Source: Mycobacterium sp. UM_WGJ (lineage in GTDB: Bacteria > Actinomycetota > Actinomycetes > Mycobacteriales > Mycobacteriaceae). From it: a DNA stretch of 64,000 bases. The notes beneath the pieces are model-generated. The model worked only from the letters and a program-made list of their open reading frames with translations, made no database searches and was not told the DNA's origin. Of this stretch, positions 26,998 through 34,865 are shown piece after piece; within the stretch, counting starts at the first letter, position 1; each line of letters starts with the position of its first letter. The stretch spans positions 1 through 64,000 of the forward strand of contig NZ_AUWR01000032.1 of NCBI RefSeq assembly GCF_000455125.1, written 5' to 3'. The translations under genes and the position numbers were made by a program.

Positions 26998-27792
26998 CTA
27001 CCCCGCGCAGCGGCCACCCGGTAGCTCGGCGGCATGGGCGCTGAGCCACTGGGTGAGCTGGTTGAGTGCCGCAGTCCCGGATCCGAAACTGCCGTCCTTG
27101 GGTTCGGCGGCCAAGGCCACGGCCAGATCGCCCGCCGGTGCGTGCACGATGCCGAACTGCCGCACCAGGTACCCGCCACCGGCGCCAGGTCCCCAGCCGC
27201 CCTTGCTGGGGACGTTGAGCCCGGCCAGCCCCCAGCGCTGGTCGGGCACGGTGTTGCGCATCAAGCTGTAGACGGGCGCAGCGACGGCCATGCAGGGCAG
27301 GTGGGCGGCGAACACCGCTTGGCGGGCCAGCGGCCACTGGGTCTGACCGAAGGCGCTGAACTCGGGACGCAGCCGCCGGGATTCGACCGCGGTGCCGGTG
27401 TCCCCGCCGGCCCGCAGGACGGCCTGCACCTGCTGGGCGGCCTGAGGCGCCGGCCCCAGCGATGCCCACAACTGCTCGGCGGCGTCGTTGTCGGATGCTG
27501 TCACGGCCTTAGCCGCCAGCTCCTGGGCGTTCGGGCGGTTGGCGTGCAGCGCCGCGATCGCCAGCGGGACCTTGATGGTCGACCAGGCCACGCCGTTCTG
27601 CAGCGATCCGAGGGTGGCCACCTGGTTCTGGCCGACCGGGGCATAGGCGATGCCGACGTTGGCTCCGATGGTGTTGGCCAGCTGCGCGAAGCTGGCCTGG
27701 AGCGGTTCCGCGGAGGCGGGCGAGGCCAGGGCCAGGGGTAAGGCCAGGGCGGCGGCCAGGATTGCGACGAGCATGCGGCGGGCGGCAGGCAT
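26998..27792 (-). CDS. Secreted serine hydrolase, class A beta-lactamase-like
   Basis: The 264-residue protein begins with a signal peptide (residues 1 to about 28, ending SPASA). The mature part has all three motifs of the class A fold: SxxK as STIK in WSTIKVPLAIAAL, SDN in TASDNDAAEQLW, and KTG as KGG in VPSKGGWGPGAG. A true beta-lactamase would also need the omega-loop Glu, which I could not place with certainty. It could be a penicillin-interacting hydrolase of the cell wall. The ATG at 27792 is chosen because it gives a normal signal peptide. Confidence 0.78.
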   Translation of the reverse strand: MPAARRMLVAILAAALALPLALASPASAEPLQASFAQLANTIGANVGIAYAPVGQNQVATLGSLQNGVAWSTIKVPLAIAALHANRPNAQELAAKAVTASDNDAAEQLWASLGPAPQAAQQVQAVLRAGGDTGTAVESRRLRPEFSAFGQTQWPLARQAVFAAHLPCMAVAAPVYSLMRNTVPDQRWGLAGLNVPSKGGWGPGAGGGYLVRQFGIVHAPAGDLAVALAAEPKDGSFGSGTAALNQLTQWLSAHAAELPGGRCAG

Positions 27793-27990
27793 TGACTCAT
27801 ATTGCCCGCGGTGGGCGACGAAAGGGGATGACCATTGGCCGTGTCGAACCGGCCAATCCCCGGGATTGTTCGACCAGAGCGGTCCGTGGCAGCCGCTGAA
27901 TGCCGGGCTCAGCACGGGCGAGTGGGGCACCGGAGGTGTAACAATTCTCGTTAAACCGTACAATCGTCTGTTTTCGGCTATCTTTTCATC

Positions 27991-28413
27991 ATGAAAGCAG
28001 CGCTCGGTGCAGCAGCGGCCCTGATCTTCTCGGCTATCGGCATGGCGCCGACCGTCCTGGCGCAGCCGGATCTGCACTTCTTCGTATCCCCGAGCGGAAA
28101 CATCGCGTGCCTGGTAGGCCCCGACTGGGTCCGGTGCGACATCCAAGAACGTGATTGGTCGCCGCCGCCGCGGCCGTCGGATTGTTACAGTCAGACCGGG
28201 TACGGGCAGGGCATCCAAATCGAGGCTCACGGTAAGGCCGAGTTCGTCTGTGCCGGAGACACCACGTTCGGCGGGGACGCGCGAACCCTCAACTACGGCG
28301 AACGTGACAGTTCAACGACACATCTGTGCACCAGTGAGAAGTCCGGGATCAGGTGCGAGAACCGGGACGACCACGGGTTCGTGATTTCCCGCGAGTCTTA
28401 CGAACTGTTCTGA
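27991..28413 (+). CDS. Secreted DUF6636-type protein
   Basis: The 140-residue product has a signal peptide (MKAALGAAAALIFSAIGMAPTVLAQ) and a mature domain with six Cys residues: FFVSPSGNIACLVG, VRCDI, PSDCYSQTG, AEFVCAGDT, HLCTSEKSGIRCENRDDHGFVISRESYELF. This is the usual pattern of mycobacterial DUF6636 exported proteins, probably with three disulfides. Function unknown. The upstream gap contains a spaced repeat, TAAC (27939) and GTTA (27950), which might be a regulator site. Confidence 0.75.
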   Translation: MKAALGAAAALIFSAIGMAPTVLAQPDLHFFVSPSGNIACLVGPDWVRCDIQERDWSPPPRPSDCYSQTGYGQGIQIEAHGKAEFVCAGDTTFGGDARTLNYGERDSSTTHLCTSEKSGIRCENRDDHGFVISRESYELF

Positions 28414-28422
28414 CAGGCATTT

Positions 28423-29259
28423 TCAGCGCTGCGCCAGTGCCTTCATGTCGGGTGCCAGCACGTCGGTCAGCGATGACCATGGCACGGTGATGACCGGCGA
28501 GCCGTGTCCGAACTGATAGTCGGCAAAGTGGATCTGGATGCCCTCGGCGGTAGGAATCCAGTTCGCGAAGTTTTCCGCGATCGGGCGGTTGCCCGGTTCG
28601 TCGGACATCGGCTCGCCGCCGCCGTAGGTGGTCGGCCAGATCCGTTTGGTCTGCTCGGAGAGTCGATTGAGGCCGTCTTGTTCGGTGATGAACAGGTCGC
28701 TCAAAGTGATCGGTTTGGCATTCCGACTGTCGATGACGACAGTGCTCACATAGTTGGTCGGATGGGCCGCGTCTTTGGCGTAGTAGACGCCGGTGAGAAC
28801 CTGGGCGATCGCGATGGGGCGAAAGGTCAATGCCGACTGAATCTCAAGCCGCCAAGGCGAACTGGTGTCCGCGTCCGCACGCACTTGATCGATCTGATAG
28901 CGCGCCGATGCGTTGCCGGCTTTGTTGAACGACTCGGCCACCCGGGGATCGCCGCCCGATATCCGGCCGACTTCCGCGCGCCAGTGGCCCCGGCCGTCGG
29001 CGGTCGCTCCCTCGATTGGGGCGACCGTGACGGTGTAACTCTTCCCGTTGGAGATCTGCGAATCCGTGTGGGTCACCGGCGATGGGCTTGCGGAAGTCAG
29101 GGTTGTCGATGTGACAACGAGCTGATGTCCCACGGAGACAGACGACTCGGTGTTCCCGCAGGAAGCCGTCGGCATCGACAGTGCGGCCACGAAAGTCGCG
29201 GCCAAGAGTGTCCTGCGGGTCTGAGGTATGCGGTGTCCGGTGAGCTGGTGAAGGGGCAC
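28423..29259 (-). CDS. Exported protein with DUF3298/RsiV-like domain, possible lipoprotein
   Basis: The 278-residue protein has an N-terminal export signal followed by a single Cys in SMPTASCGN, a weak lipobox. The C-terminal half, GVYYAKDAAHPTNYVSTVVIDSRNAKPITLSDLF to WIPTAEGIQIHFADYQFGHGSPVITVPWSSL, matches the DUF3298 pattern found in RsiV-type envelope proteins. The start is GTG at 29259. Function unknown; it is convergent with the DUF6636 gene. Confidence 0.72.
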   Translation of the reverse strand: MPLHQLTGHRIPQTRRTLLAATFVAALSMPTASCGNTESSVSVGHQLVVTSTTLTSASPSPVTHTDSQISNGKSYTVTVAPIEGATADGRGHWRAEVGRISGGDPRVAESFNKAGNASARYQIDQVRADADTSSPWRLEIQSALTFRPIAIAQVLTGVYYAKDAAHPTNYVSTVVIDSRNAKPITLSDLFITEQDGLNRLSEQTKRIWPTTYGGGEPMSDEPGNRPIAENFANWIPTAEGIQIHFADYQFGHGSPVITVPWSSLTDVLAPDMKALAQR

Positions 29260-29410
29260 CCGTAGATCATCGCACCGGCGCCGGAAGGTGGTACGCGGTT
29301 TTTGCTGATCGCGGCTGCATGCGGGCGCGAACGGATATCGCGCAGAATCTCCACGTCGCCGGGTGTGGTTCTGTCATCGTGGACGCCAAACCGTGATCGA
29401 GGAGCGGGCC

Positions 29411-31258
29411 ATGTACATACGTCGCAGTTTGACCATGCTGCGCGCGGTCCGCGGGGCGGTGTTGATTTGCGTCCTGCTGGGGTTGTTCGTCACGGCGCTG
29501 CCTTTTGTGTCCAGTGCGGCCTTGGGGCCGCTGATGCAAGCCGTCGCCGCCGCCGGGATGAATGGGGACCTCTCCGATGTATGGGGGCAACAGGGTTCGT
29601 TGCTCAGCCGTGACGGCGGTTTGGCCTCCGGTCTTGTCGGATGGCTGACGAAGCCGCTGAATTTCATGGTGCTGCTGAGCATTTGGTCGGGCGCATTGGT
29701 GCTGGCGCAAGCGCTGGGCTTCGTCAACGCGTGGATCGGTGCGCATGTCGAGCGCAAGCTGCTGGCTGCGATCCTGCAGCGTGTTCACGACCACGTTCAA
29801 TCGCTGTCCCTGGACTTCTTCGTCGGTGCGCGCAGCGGTGTCCTGATTCAGCGTGTGCAACTGGAGGCGCCGTGTGTCCAGCGGCTGTTGACCGATTGCG
29901 TTGTCCCACCGCTTGTCGACGCAGTGGTCTTGGTGGTCGCGCTCGGATACCTTCTCGCGTTGTCCTGGCCGATGACGGTGGTGTCGCTGGTTCTGGCCCC
30001 GCTCGCGCTCATGGCCCTTCGTTACGCGGGCAGCAGGCTCCAGGTGGTGACGCAACGAGCGATGATGGCAAATCGCGAGATGAGTGGCGAACTCGCCGAG
30101 ACGGCCAGTGGTATCTCGGAGATTCAGGTGTTCAACGCCCAGCGTCGCCGCAGTGAGACGTTCGGCGAATCGGCGATGGCCGCGACGAAGAACATGGCCG
30201 CGATGCGGGTCTGGATGCAGGCATCGACCAACGGTGTCCAGGTCTTCATCGCGCTGAGCACGGTGCTGGTGCTGGTGAGCGGGATCGCGTGGGGCGACCG
30301 GTTCGGTCTGAGCTTCGCGGGCCTGGTGGTGTTCATCGCGTATGTGCCGACGATGTTTGCAGCTGTGCAGCGAATGGTATTGGCGTATACGACCTATCAG
30401 TCGATCCTGCCCCACGTCGCATCGACCTACGAACTGCTCGACACCGAGCCCACGGTGCGGGAACTCCCTAATGCTGCCGCGTTGCCCAGCATCAGGGGCG
30501 ACGTCGTATTCGAAGATGTTTCCTTCAGCTATTCGCCGCAACAGAAGGTTCTGAATGGGTTGTCCTTCTCGATCGCGGCAGGAGAGACGGTGGCGCTGGT
30601 CGGACCGATCGGATCAGGAAAATCGACCGTCTTCAATCTACTGCTGCGTTTCCTTGAACCGCAGAGCGGCCGGATTCTGCTGGACGGCAACGATATCCGT
30701 CAGGTGACATTGCACTCGCTGCGAGAACAGGTGTCCAAACTCGCGCAGTTCCCGTTCTATCTAAAGGACACGATTCGACAGAACGTGCGGTTGGGCAGGC
30801 GCGATGCCAGCGACAGTGAGGTCGAAGATGCCTGTCGATCGGCCCATATCCATGCGGTGATCGTCGATCCGGCCAAGGTTCGCGACGGCTATGACACCGT
30901 CATGGACCTCGAGGTGCCGTCGGGAGGGCAGAAGCGGCTGATCGCCTTCGCGCGGTGTCTGCTTCGCCGGCCGCAGGTCCTGCTCCTCGACGAGCCGACG
31001 GAGAACCTGGATGCCGATCAGCGATCCCGCGTAACCGCCGTGATCCGGGAATACGCGGATACCCGCACCTGTCTGGTGATCAGCCACGACATGGACTTCA
31101 TCGCGGCCGTGGCCGACCGGATCATCGTGTTGAACCACGGCAGAGCCGCCGAACAGGGCACTCACGCGGAGTTGATGAATCGTGGCGGCCTGTACACGCG
31201 GCTCTGCGCTGCCGACAACGCGGACTCGGCACTACTCGATCGCAGCGCTCCGGGCTGA
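29411..31258 (+). CDS. ABC exporter half-transporter, probable lasso peptide exporter (D protein)
   Basis: The 615-residue protein has an N-terminal six-helix membrane domain (first helix at AVLICVLLGLFVTALPFVS, last near GLVVFIAYVPTMFAAVQRM) and a C-terminal ATPase with Walker A GPIGSGKST, Walker B LLLDEPTENLD and the H-loop VISHDMDF. The signature motif reads VPSGGQKRL instead of LSGGQ, but the Ser-Gly-Gly-Gln core is kept. It ends 68 bases from the lasso precursor gene and faces it. Lasso clusters normally carry such an exporter for release and self-protection. AGGAG lies before the ATG at 29411. The gene looks less GC-rich at third positions than its sterol-gene neighbours. Confidence 0.85.
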   Translation: MYIRRSLTMLRAVRGAVLICVLLGLFVTALPFVSSAALGPLMQAVAAAGMNGDLSDVWGQQGSLLSRDGGLASGLVGWLTKPLNFMVLLSIWSGALVLAQALGFVNAWIGAHVERKLLAAILQRVHDHVQSLSLDFFVGARSGVLIQRVQLEAPCVQRLLTDCVVPPLVDAVVLVVALGYLLALSWPMTVVSLVLAPLALMALRYAGSRLQVVTQRAMMANREMSGELAETASGISEIQVFNAQRRRSETFGESAMAATKNMAAMRVWMQASTNGVQVFIALSTVLVLVSGIAWGDRFGLSFAGLVVFIAYVPTMFAAVQRMVLAYTTYQSILPHVASTYELLDTEPTVRELPNAAALPSIRGDVVFEDVSFSYSPQQKVLNGLSFSIAAGETVALVGPIGSGKSTVFNLLLRFLEPQSGRILLDGNDIRQVTLHSLREQVSKLAQFPFYLKDTIRQNVRLGRRDASDSEVEDACRSAHIHAVIVDPAKVRDGYDTVMDLEVPSGGQKRLIAFARCLLRRPQVLLLDEPTENLDADQRSRVTAVIREYADTRTCLVISHDMDFIAAVADRIIVLNHGRAAEQGTHAELMNRGGLYTRLCAADNADSALLDRSAPG

Positions 31259-31325
31259 GAAGACGACCCGCTCGCGAGGAGCCCTGCCCGATTGATCGGT
31301 GCGACGAGGCTTCCGGAGCGACCGC

Positions 31326-31496
31326 TCAGCCGCGCGGTGGCAGCGGTGCCGCGGTGTCGGGGGTGTCGAGATGCCGCTGGTACCAGCCCATGTAGCCGTA
31401 GCCCGTGCTGCTGTCCGACAGGTAATTCCCGCTGCCCTGAGTGGTGGCGCGGACATCCCCTACGTGCACGACCTGCGGGGGTGAGTAGTTGCGCAT
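31326..31496 (-). CDS. Lasso peptide precursor (A peptide)
   Basis: The 56-residue peptide starts MRNYSPPQVVHVGDVRATTQ, read codon by codon. The leader has the actinobacterial pattern Y-x2-P (Y4, P7), hydrophobic V9, G13, V15 and Thr19 at position -2 before the predicted cut. The core would start at G21 as GSGNYLSD, with Asp28 at core position 8, so an eight-residue Gly1-Asp8 macrolactam ring is predicted. The tail is long (28 residues), rich in Tyr/Gly/Trp at first (GYGYMGWY) and Pro/Asp/Thr-rich at the end (ending PLPPRG). GGAGG lies 7 bases before the ATG. It is downstream of the cyclase and protease genes on the same strand. The core matches no lasso peptide I know. Confidence 0.85.
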   Translation of the reverse strand: MRNYSPPQVVHVGDVRATTQGSGNYLSDSSTGYGYMGWYQRHLDTPDTAAPLPPRG

Positions 31497-31503
31497 CCGG
31501 GAA

Positions 31504-31508
31504 CCTCC
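31504..31508 (-). promoter_or_regulatory. Ribosome binding site of the lasso precursor gene
   Basis: On the minus strand the sequence reads GGAGG, 7 bases upstream of the ATG at 31496. This strong site fixes the start of a gene that would otherwise be overlooked because of its size. Confidence 0.8.
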
Positions 31509-31583
31509 AAAGAGTCGTCACACGCCAGCTGGCCTCCGAAAGTGTACTTGATGCCAGCGAGCGAGACATGGCGTTTCGGCGAA

Positions 31584-33338
31584 TCAGGGCGCAGCGCCGG
31601 TCAGCAGGGCAGGAGCGCCCACGTGGTGTAGGTGGCGCAGCCAGACCTCGATCTGGATTGCCGTGTAGAACTGCGTGACGGCGCCCACACGCCCGGGTGC
31701 GGGCAGCGCCGCGGTCCAGGCGTCGGCATCGGCATAGCCGCGCTCCACGATCTGGGGCCGTTCGGCCAGGAATTCCCGCCATTGGGGATGGCGTTCGAAG
31801 CCGTGCAGCATCGCCTCGTCCGCGATCGGCTTCGACCGCCGCCGAAGTACCTGTTCGCTGACCAGCCCCGCGAAGGCGTACCGCTGCACCGCTCGATCGA
31901 TACGGGGATCCACCGCGATGTTCCACGGGGTGGCCAGTGCCAAGTCGACCAAGGGTGGCGCCAGCAGCGGATGCCGCAATTCGAATGTGGCCGAAGGGAA
32001 CTGGTGGCGGCTTCGGGCGAACTCCAGGCCGCGTAGCACGTTCTCCACGACGGCCTGACCGTGGACCGTCTGCGCTCGGATCGGCGTGGTGAACTCGGCG
32101 CGGCGTTGCAGCCCGTGACCCTCGACGTACTCTCGGCGCAGCCACGGTGCCGCTTCGGTAATGCGCGCAGACGGTTGCAGCGTCAGGGTCCGACCGCGTC
32201 GCCACCGGCGCCGTCCTTCGAGGGCCGCGCGACGCAGCCAGAACGTGGCGGGTCGGCCCAGCCCGGACTCGGCACTCCACCGCAGCGCCTCGCGCCACAG
32301 GTGTACCGGCTGTCCGTTACGCAGTAAGTCGGCCAGGTACCAGGGCAGCAGGCCCGCGAAGAACACCGCGTCGCCGCCCTCGCCGGTGAGCAGAGTCGAC
32401 ACGCCCAACTCCCGCGCGACGGCCTCCTCGGCCGCGCTCGGGGCCCAGTTGATGATCCGGCGCGTGGGTGCAGGTAGGAAGATGCCCAATTCCGGCCCGG
32501 CGGTGAAGGTGCCGTGTTCGGTGGCGTCGATGGGATGCCACGGTGCCGGACTCGTTTCCAGCGCCGCCCTCATCCACGACGACTCGTCGCTGCCGGGGAA
32601 TCCGGGATGAGTGAAGCTGAGCGCGGCCACCGGCGCCAGACCGGTGGCCGCGGCTAAGACCGTCGAGGTGTCCAGGCCGCCCGACAACTCGACCGCTTGG
32701 GTGCCGTCGGGCGACAATGCTCCTGCGACGGCACGTTTAACGGTGTCGCGCAACAGTTCCTGATGGCCGTCGAATGTCTCGTGGACAGGATCGGTCGACG
32801 GTCGCCATCCGCCGCGCAGCCGGGGGCGGCCGGTGTGACAGGTAGCGAACTGGCCCACCTGCAGCCGTCGAATGCCGCGGTACGGGGTGCGCGGGCCCAG
32901 ATGCATTCCGGTGCTGAACATGTCGGCCAGATACTCTTCGTCCAACTCTCGCCAGGCCCCGGTTTCGCGGACCAGTGCTGCCAAGTCGGTGGACACCACG
33001 GTTGCGTTCGGCCTAACGGCGTAGTAGAGGGGCCGCAGGCCCATGCGATCGCCGACCAGCACGGCATCGGGGCCGTTCACGATGACAACCGCGTATTCGC
33101 CGATGATGCGCTCGGCGGTGTTGGCCTGCCAGCGCCGGAGTCCGGCTTCCACGATCCGGCCGAAGGACGCCGAGGGGGCAAGATTCAACTCGGCGCGCAA
33201 CCGCGCCGGGTTCGCCAGGTAGCCGTGAAACCAGACCGCGGTTTCGCCGACCGGCTCGTGCTGCGGCCAGCCCTGTATCGGTGCCCCCACCGTGGTGGGC
33301 AGCGACACCAGGAATCCCTGCAGGGCTGGTTGCGTCAT
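31584..33338 (-). CDS. Lasso peptide cyclase (asparagine-synthetase-like C protein)
   Basis: The 584-residue protein is of the asparagine synthetase B type. The N-terminal glutaminase-like domain (IIGEYAVVIVNG, VGDRMGLRPLYYAV) lacks the catalytic Cys2, since the protein starts MTQPALQ. The C-terminal synthetase domain has the ATP pyrophosphatase loop VELSGGLDTSTVLAAATG near residue 215 and LLTGEGGDAVFF near residue 315. This combination is typical of lasso cyclases, which adenylate the ring Asp/Glu and join it to the N-terminal amine of the core. It overlaps the protease gene by 4 bases (ATGA). Confidence 0.9.
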   Translation of the reverse strand: MTQPALQGFLVSLPTTVGAPIQGWPQHEPVGETAVWFHGYLANPARLRAELNLAPSASFGRIVEAGLRRWQANTAERIIGEYAVVIVNGPDAVLVGDRMGLRPLYYAVRPNATVVSTDLAALVRETGAWRELDEEYLADMFSTGMHLGPRTPYRGIRRLQVGQFATCHTGRPRLRGGWRPSTDPVHETFDGHQELLRDTVKRAVAGALSPDGTQAVELSGGLDTSTVLAAATGLAPVAALSFTHPGFPGSDESSWMRAALETSPAPWHPIDATEHGTFTAGPELGIFLPAPTRRIINWAPSAAEEAVARELGVSTLLTGEGGDAVFFAGLLPWYLADLLRNGQPVHLWREALRWSAESGLGRPATFWLRRAALEGRRRWRRGRTLTLQPSARITEAAPWLRREYVEGHGLQRRAEFTTPIRAQTVHGQAVVENVLRGLEFARSRHQFPSATFELRHPLLAPPLVDLALATPWNIAVDPRIDRAVQRYAFAGLVSEQVLRRRSKPIADEAMLHGFERHPQWREFLAERPQIVERGYADADAWTAALPAPGRVGAVTQFYTAIQIEVWLRHLHHVGAPALLTGAAP

Positions 33339-34036
33339 GCCCGCTGGATAACGGTGAAGCGGTGCAGGACGGAGGCACTCTCCTTGAGCGCTACGCCGTC
33401 CAACTCCACCCAGGCATGGGCTTCGAAGGGGTACAGCGCCACGCCGATCACATGCTGGGCCGGCCAGCCGGCCGCGCGAAGAAAGCTGGTCAGGGCGAGC
33501 GAGCGCGGTAGACAGTCCAGCGGCGCCTGGCGGGCGGGATAGAGGCCCTCGGCGGTGAAAAAGCGCGCTGTTGCCAGCTGCACGTCAGTCCGCGGCTCGG
33601 TGGGGTCGGCGACGGGTTGGGTGCGCTTGTGGTAGGCGGAAGCGAAACCCTTTCGCAGGTCGCGGTCCGCGGCGGCTCGTTCGGTCAAGGCGCGCATGAT
33701 CGTTGGCCTGCGTCGCCGTGCCCGGACGCCGGCATGCGGCGTGGCGGGCTGCGGCGCGCGGACCAGTCGGCCGGCGGCCAACTGTGATGCGGCGAAGTCG
33801 GCGGTGTCGGCCGCCACGGTGGCCGCAGGCACTCCATAGTTGTCGGCGAGGGCGGCGAAGTCGCGCTGTTTCGGTGGCCGGGTGAGTTGGGCCCACATGG
33901 CGGTGCCGATCTCATCCACCACGTCGTAGACACCGGTGGAGAGGTCCAGCAGTACCAATCGGTCGGCTACCTGCGCGCAGCGCAGGGTCGGAGCGGGGGC
34001 CAGTTGTGGCGGTGCGGAGGGTCCAGGATTCGGCAC
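33335..34036 (-). CDS. Lasso leader peptidase with fused RRE domain (B1-B2 fusion)
   Basis: The protein contains an N-terminal PqqD-like RiPP recognition element (LRCAQVADRLVLLDLSTGVYDVVDEIGTAMWAQL), which binds the leader. A transglutaminase-like cysteine protease domain follows, with the catalytic Cys in APLDCLPRSLALTSFLRAAGW and His/Asp in FEAHAWVELDG. In most actinobacterial clusters these are two genes, B1 and B2; here they are one. The start is uncertain: GTG at 34036 gives 233 residues and a normal RRE, while the ATG at 34270 would add a low-complexity basic stretch. It is the first gene of the B-C-A unit. Confidence 0.85.
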   Translation of the reverse strand: MPNPGPSAPPQLAPAPTLRCAQVADRLVLLDLSTGVYDVVDEIGTAMWAQLTRPPKQRDFAALADNYGVPAATVAADTADFAASQLAAGRLVRAPQPATPHAGVRARRRRPTIMRALTERAAADRDLRKGFASAYHKRTQPVADPTEPRTDVQLATARFFTAEGLYPARQAPLDCLPRSLALTSFLRAAGWPAQHVIGVALYPFEAHAWVELDGVALKESASVLHRFTVIQRA

Positions 34037-34359
34037 TGTGTTGGGCGACTGTCGGATGATGGGCCAAAGAGGCGGCGGTAGCCGCCCAATGGTGTATTTG
34101 TACGCCCAAATTTCCGAAAAGGTGGGGGAATGCCGAATCCAGATCTCGGGAGTACGGCGTTGTCGGCGGCGTCTTGACGCTGATCGGCCGAGCGGGCGCG
34201 ACTTCGCCACGTGGCGAGCAACACCTCGACGCGACGGCACCGGAAGGGGAATCTGCCGCTTGCGGCCCATGAACTGCGGTCATGGTGATAGGAGTGGCTG
34301 CATCACTTGGTGCCGCCGCGGCCGACGGGGCCGACGACGCTGCGAAGAGGGAGCGAACC
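34037..34359. other. Non-coding gap between lasso operon and ricin-like gene
   Basis: This divergent gap of about 320 bases holds no convincing gene. The stretch around 34080-34130 is richer in A/T than its surroundings and is a likely place for the promoter of the lasso B-C-A unit, but I could not settle on -35/-10 boxes. If the B gene starts at 34270, part of this region would be coding. Confidence 0.4.
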
Positions 34360-34836
34360 ATGCATCCGATGAGGTCGATGGGCGCTGCCGGCCGGGCCCT
34401 TGTGGTTGCTGGGACGGTGCTGGCCGCCACGGTGCCAACCGCCGGCGTGGCAGCCGCCGACGGGCCGGTCGGGTTGGCCAGTCGGCTGGGCGATTTCTGT
34501 CTGGATGCCCCCAGCGCGAACTATTTCGCCGCGGTGGTGGTCAACCCCTGCGATGGTTCGGACACCCAGCGCTGGTTTCTCAATGGCAGGCAGCTGCAGA
34601 ACGTGGCCTTCCCCCGGGGATGCCTGATCAATCCGGCGGGTGACGGTGTCTTCGCGCACCTCGGACCCTGTGTCGGACTGTGGAACCAGAACTGGAATTT
34701 CGATCCCAATGGCCACGTCAAAAATGACCCGGGCTGGTACTGCCTCACTGTCCTCGGCGGACCGGGGCCGGGGACGTGGGTCTCCACCCGCTACTGCGGC
34801 GACGACCCGAGCCAAGGCTGGGACGTCATCTCCTGA
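34360..34836 (+). CDS. Secreted ricin-type beta-trefoil protein
   Basis: The 158-residue product has a signal peptide (MHPMRSMGAAGRALVVAGTVLAATVPTAGVAAA) and a single beta-trefoil-like domain of about 125 residues. QxW-type motifs recur in DTQRWFLNG, NQNWNFDPNG and SQGWDV, each preceded by a Cys-containing stretch (FCLDAP, GCLINP, YCLTVL). Ricin-type domains bind sugars. No catalytic domain is attached. ATG at 34360 has GAGGGAG 5-11 bases upstream. Its place next to the lasso operon may be chance. Confidence 0.75.
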   Translation: MHPMRSMGAAGRALVVAGTVLAATVPTAGVAAADGPVGLASRLGDFCLDAPSANYFAAVVVNPCDGSDTQRWFLNGRQLQNVAFPRGCLINPAGDGVFAHLGPCVGLWNQNWNFDPNGHVKNDPGWYCLTVLGGPGPGTWVSTRYCGDDPSQGWDVIS

Positions 34837-34865
34837 TTGGGCCGGCAGGAGCCTAGGACGAGCGG

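Noticed and set aside
27939-27953. Spaced repeat TAAC ... GTTA before the DUF6636 gene as a KstR site
   Set aside because: Spacing does not fit TnnAACnnGTTnnA; kept only as a remark in the gene entry.
31246-31320. Inverted repeat CGCTCCGG ... CCGGAGCG between the exporter and precursor genes, as a terminator
   Set aside because: The arms are 59 bases apart and there is no T-run, so a functional terminator hairpin is doubtful.
31162-32298. 378-codon minus-strand frame covering the lasso precursor region
   Set aside because: It is out of frame with both the cyclase and the precursor, and its translation is Arg/Pro-rich with no domain.
34037-34270. Longer start of the lasso B gene (ATG 34270)
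   Set aside because: The extra 78 residues are Arg/Pro-rich without family similarity; the RRE domain begins after GTG 34036. Not fully excluded.
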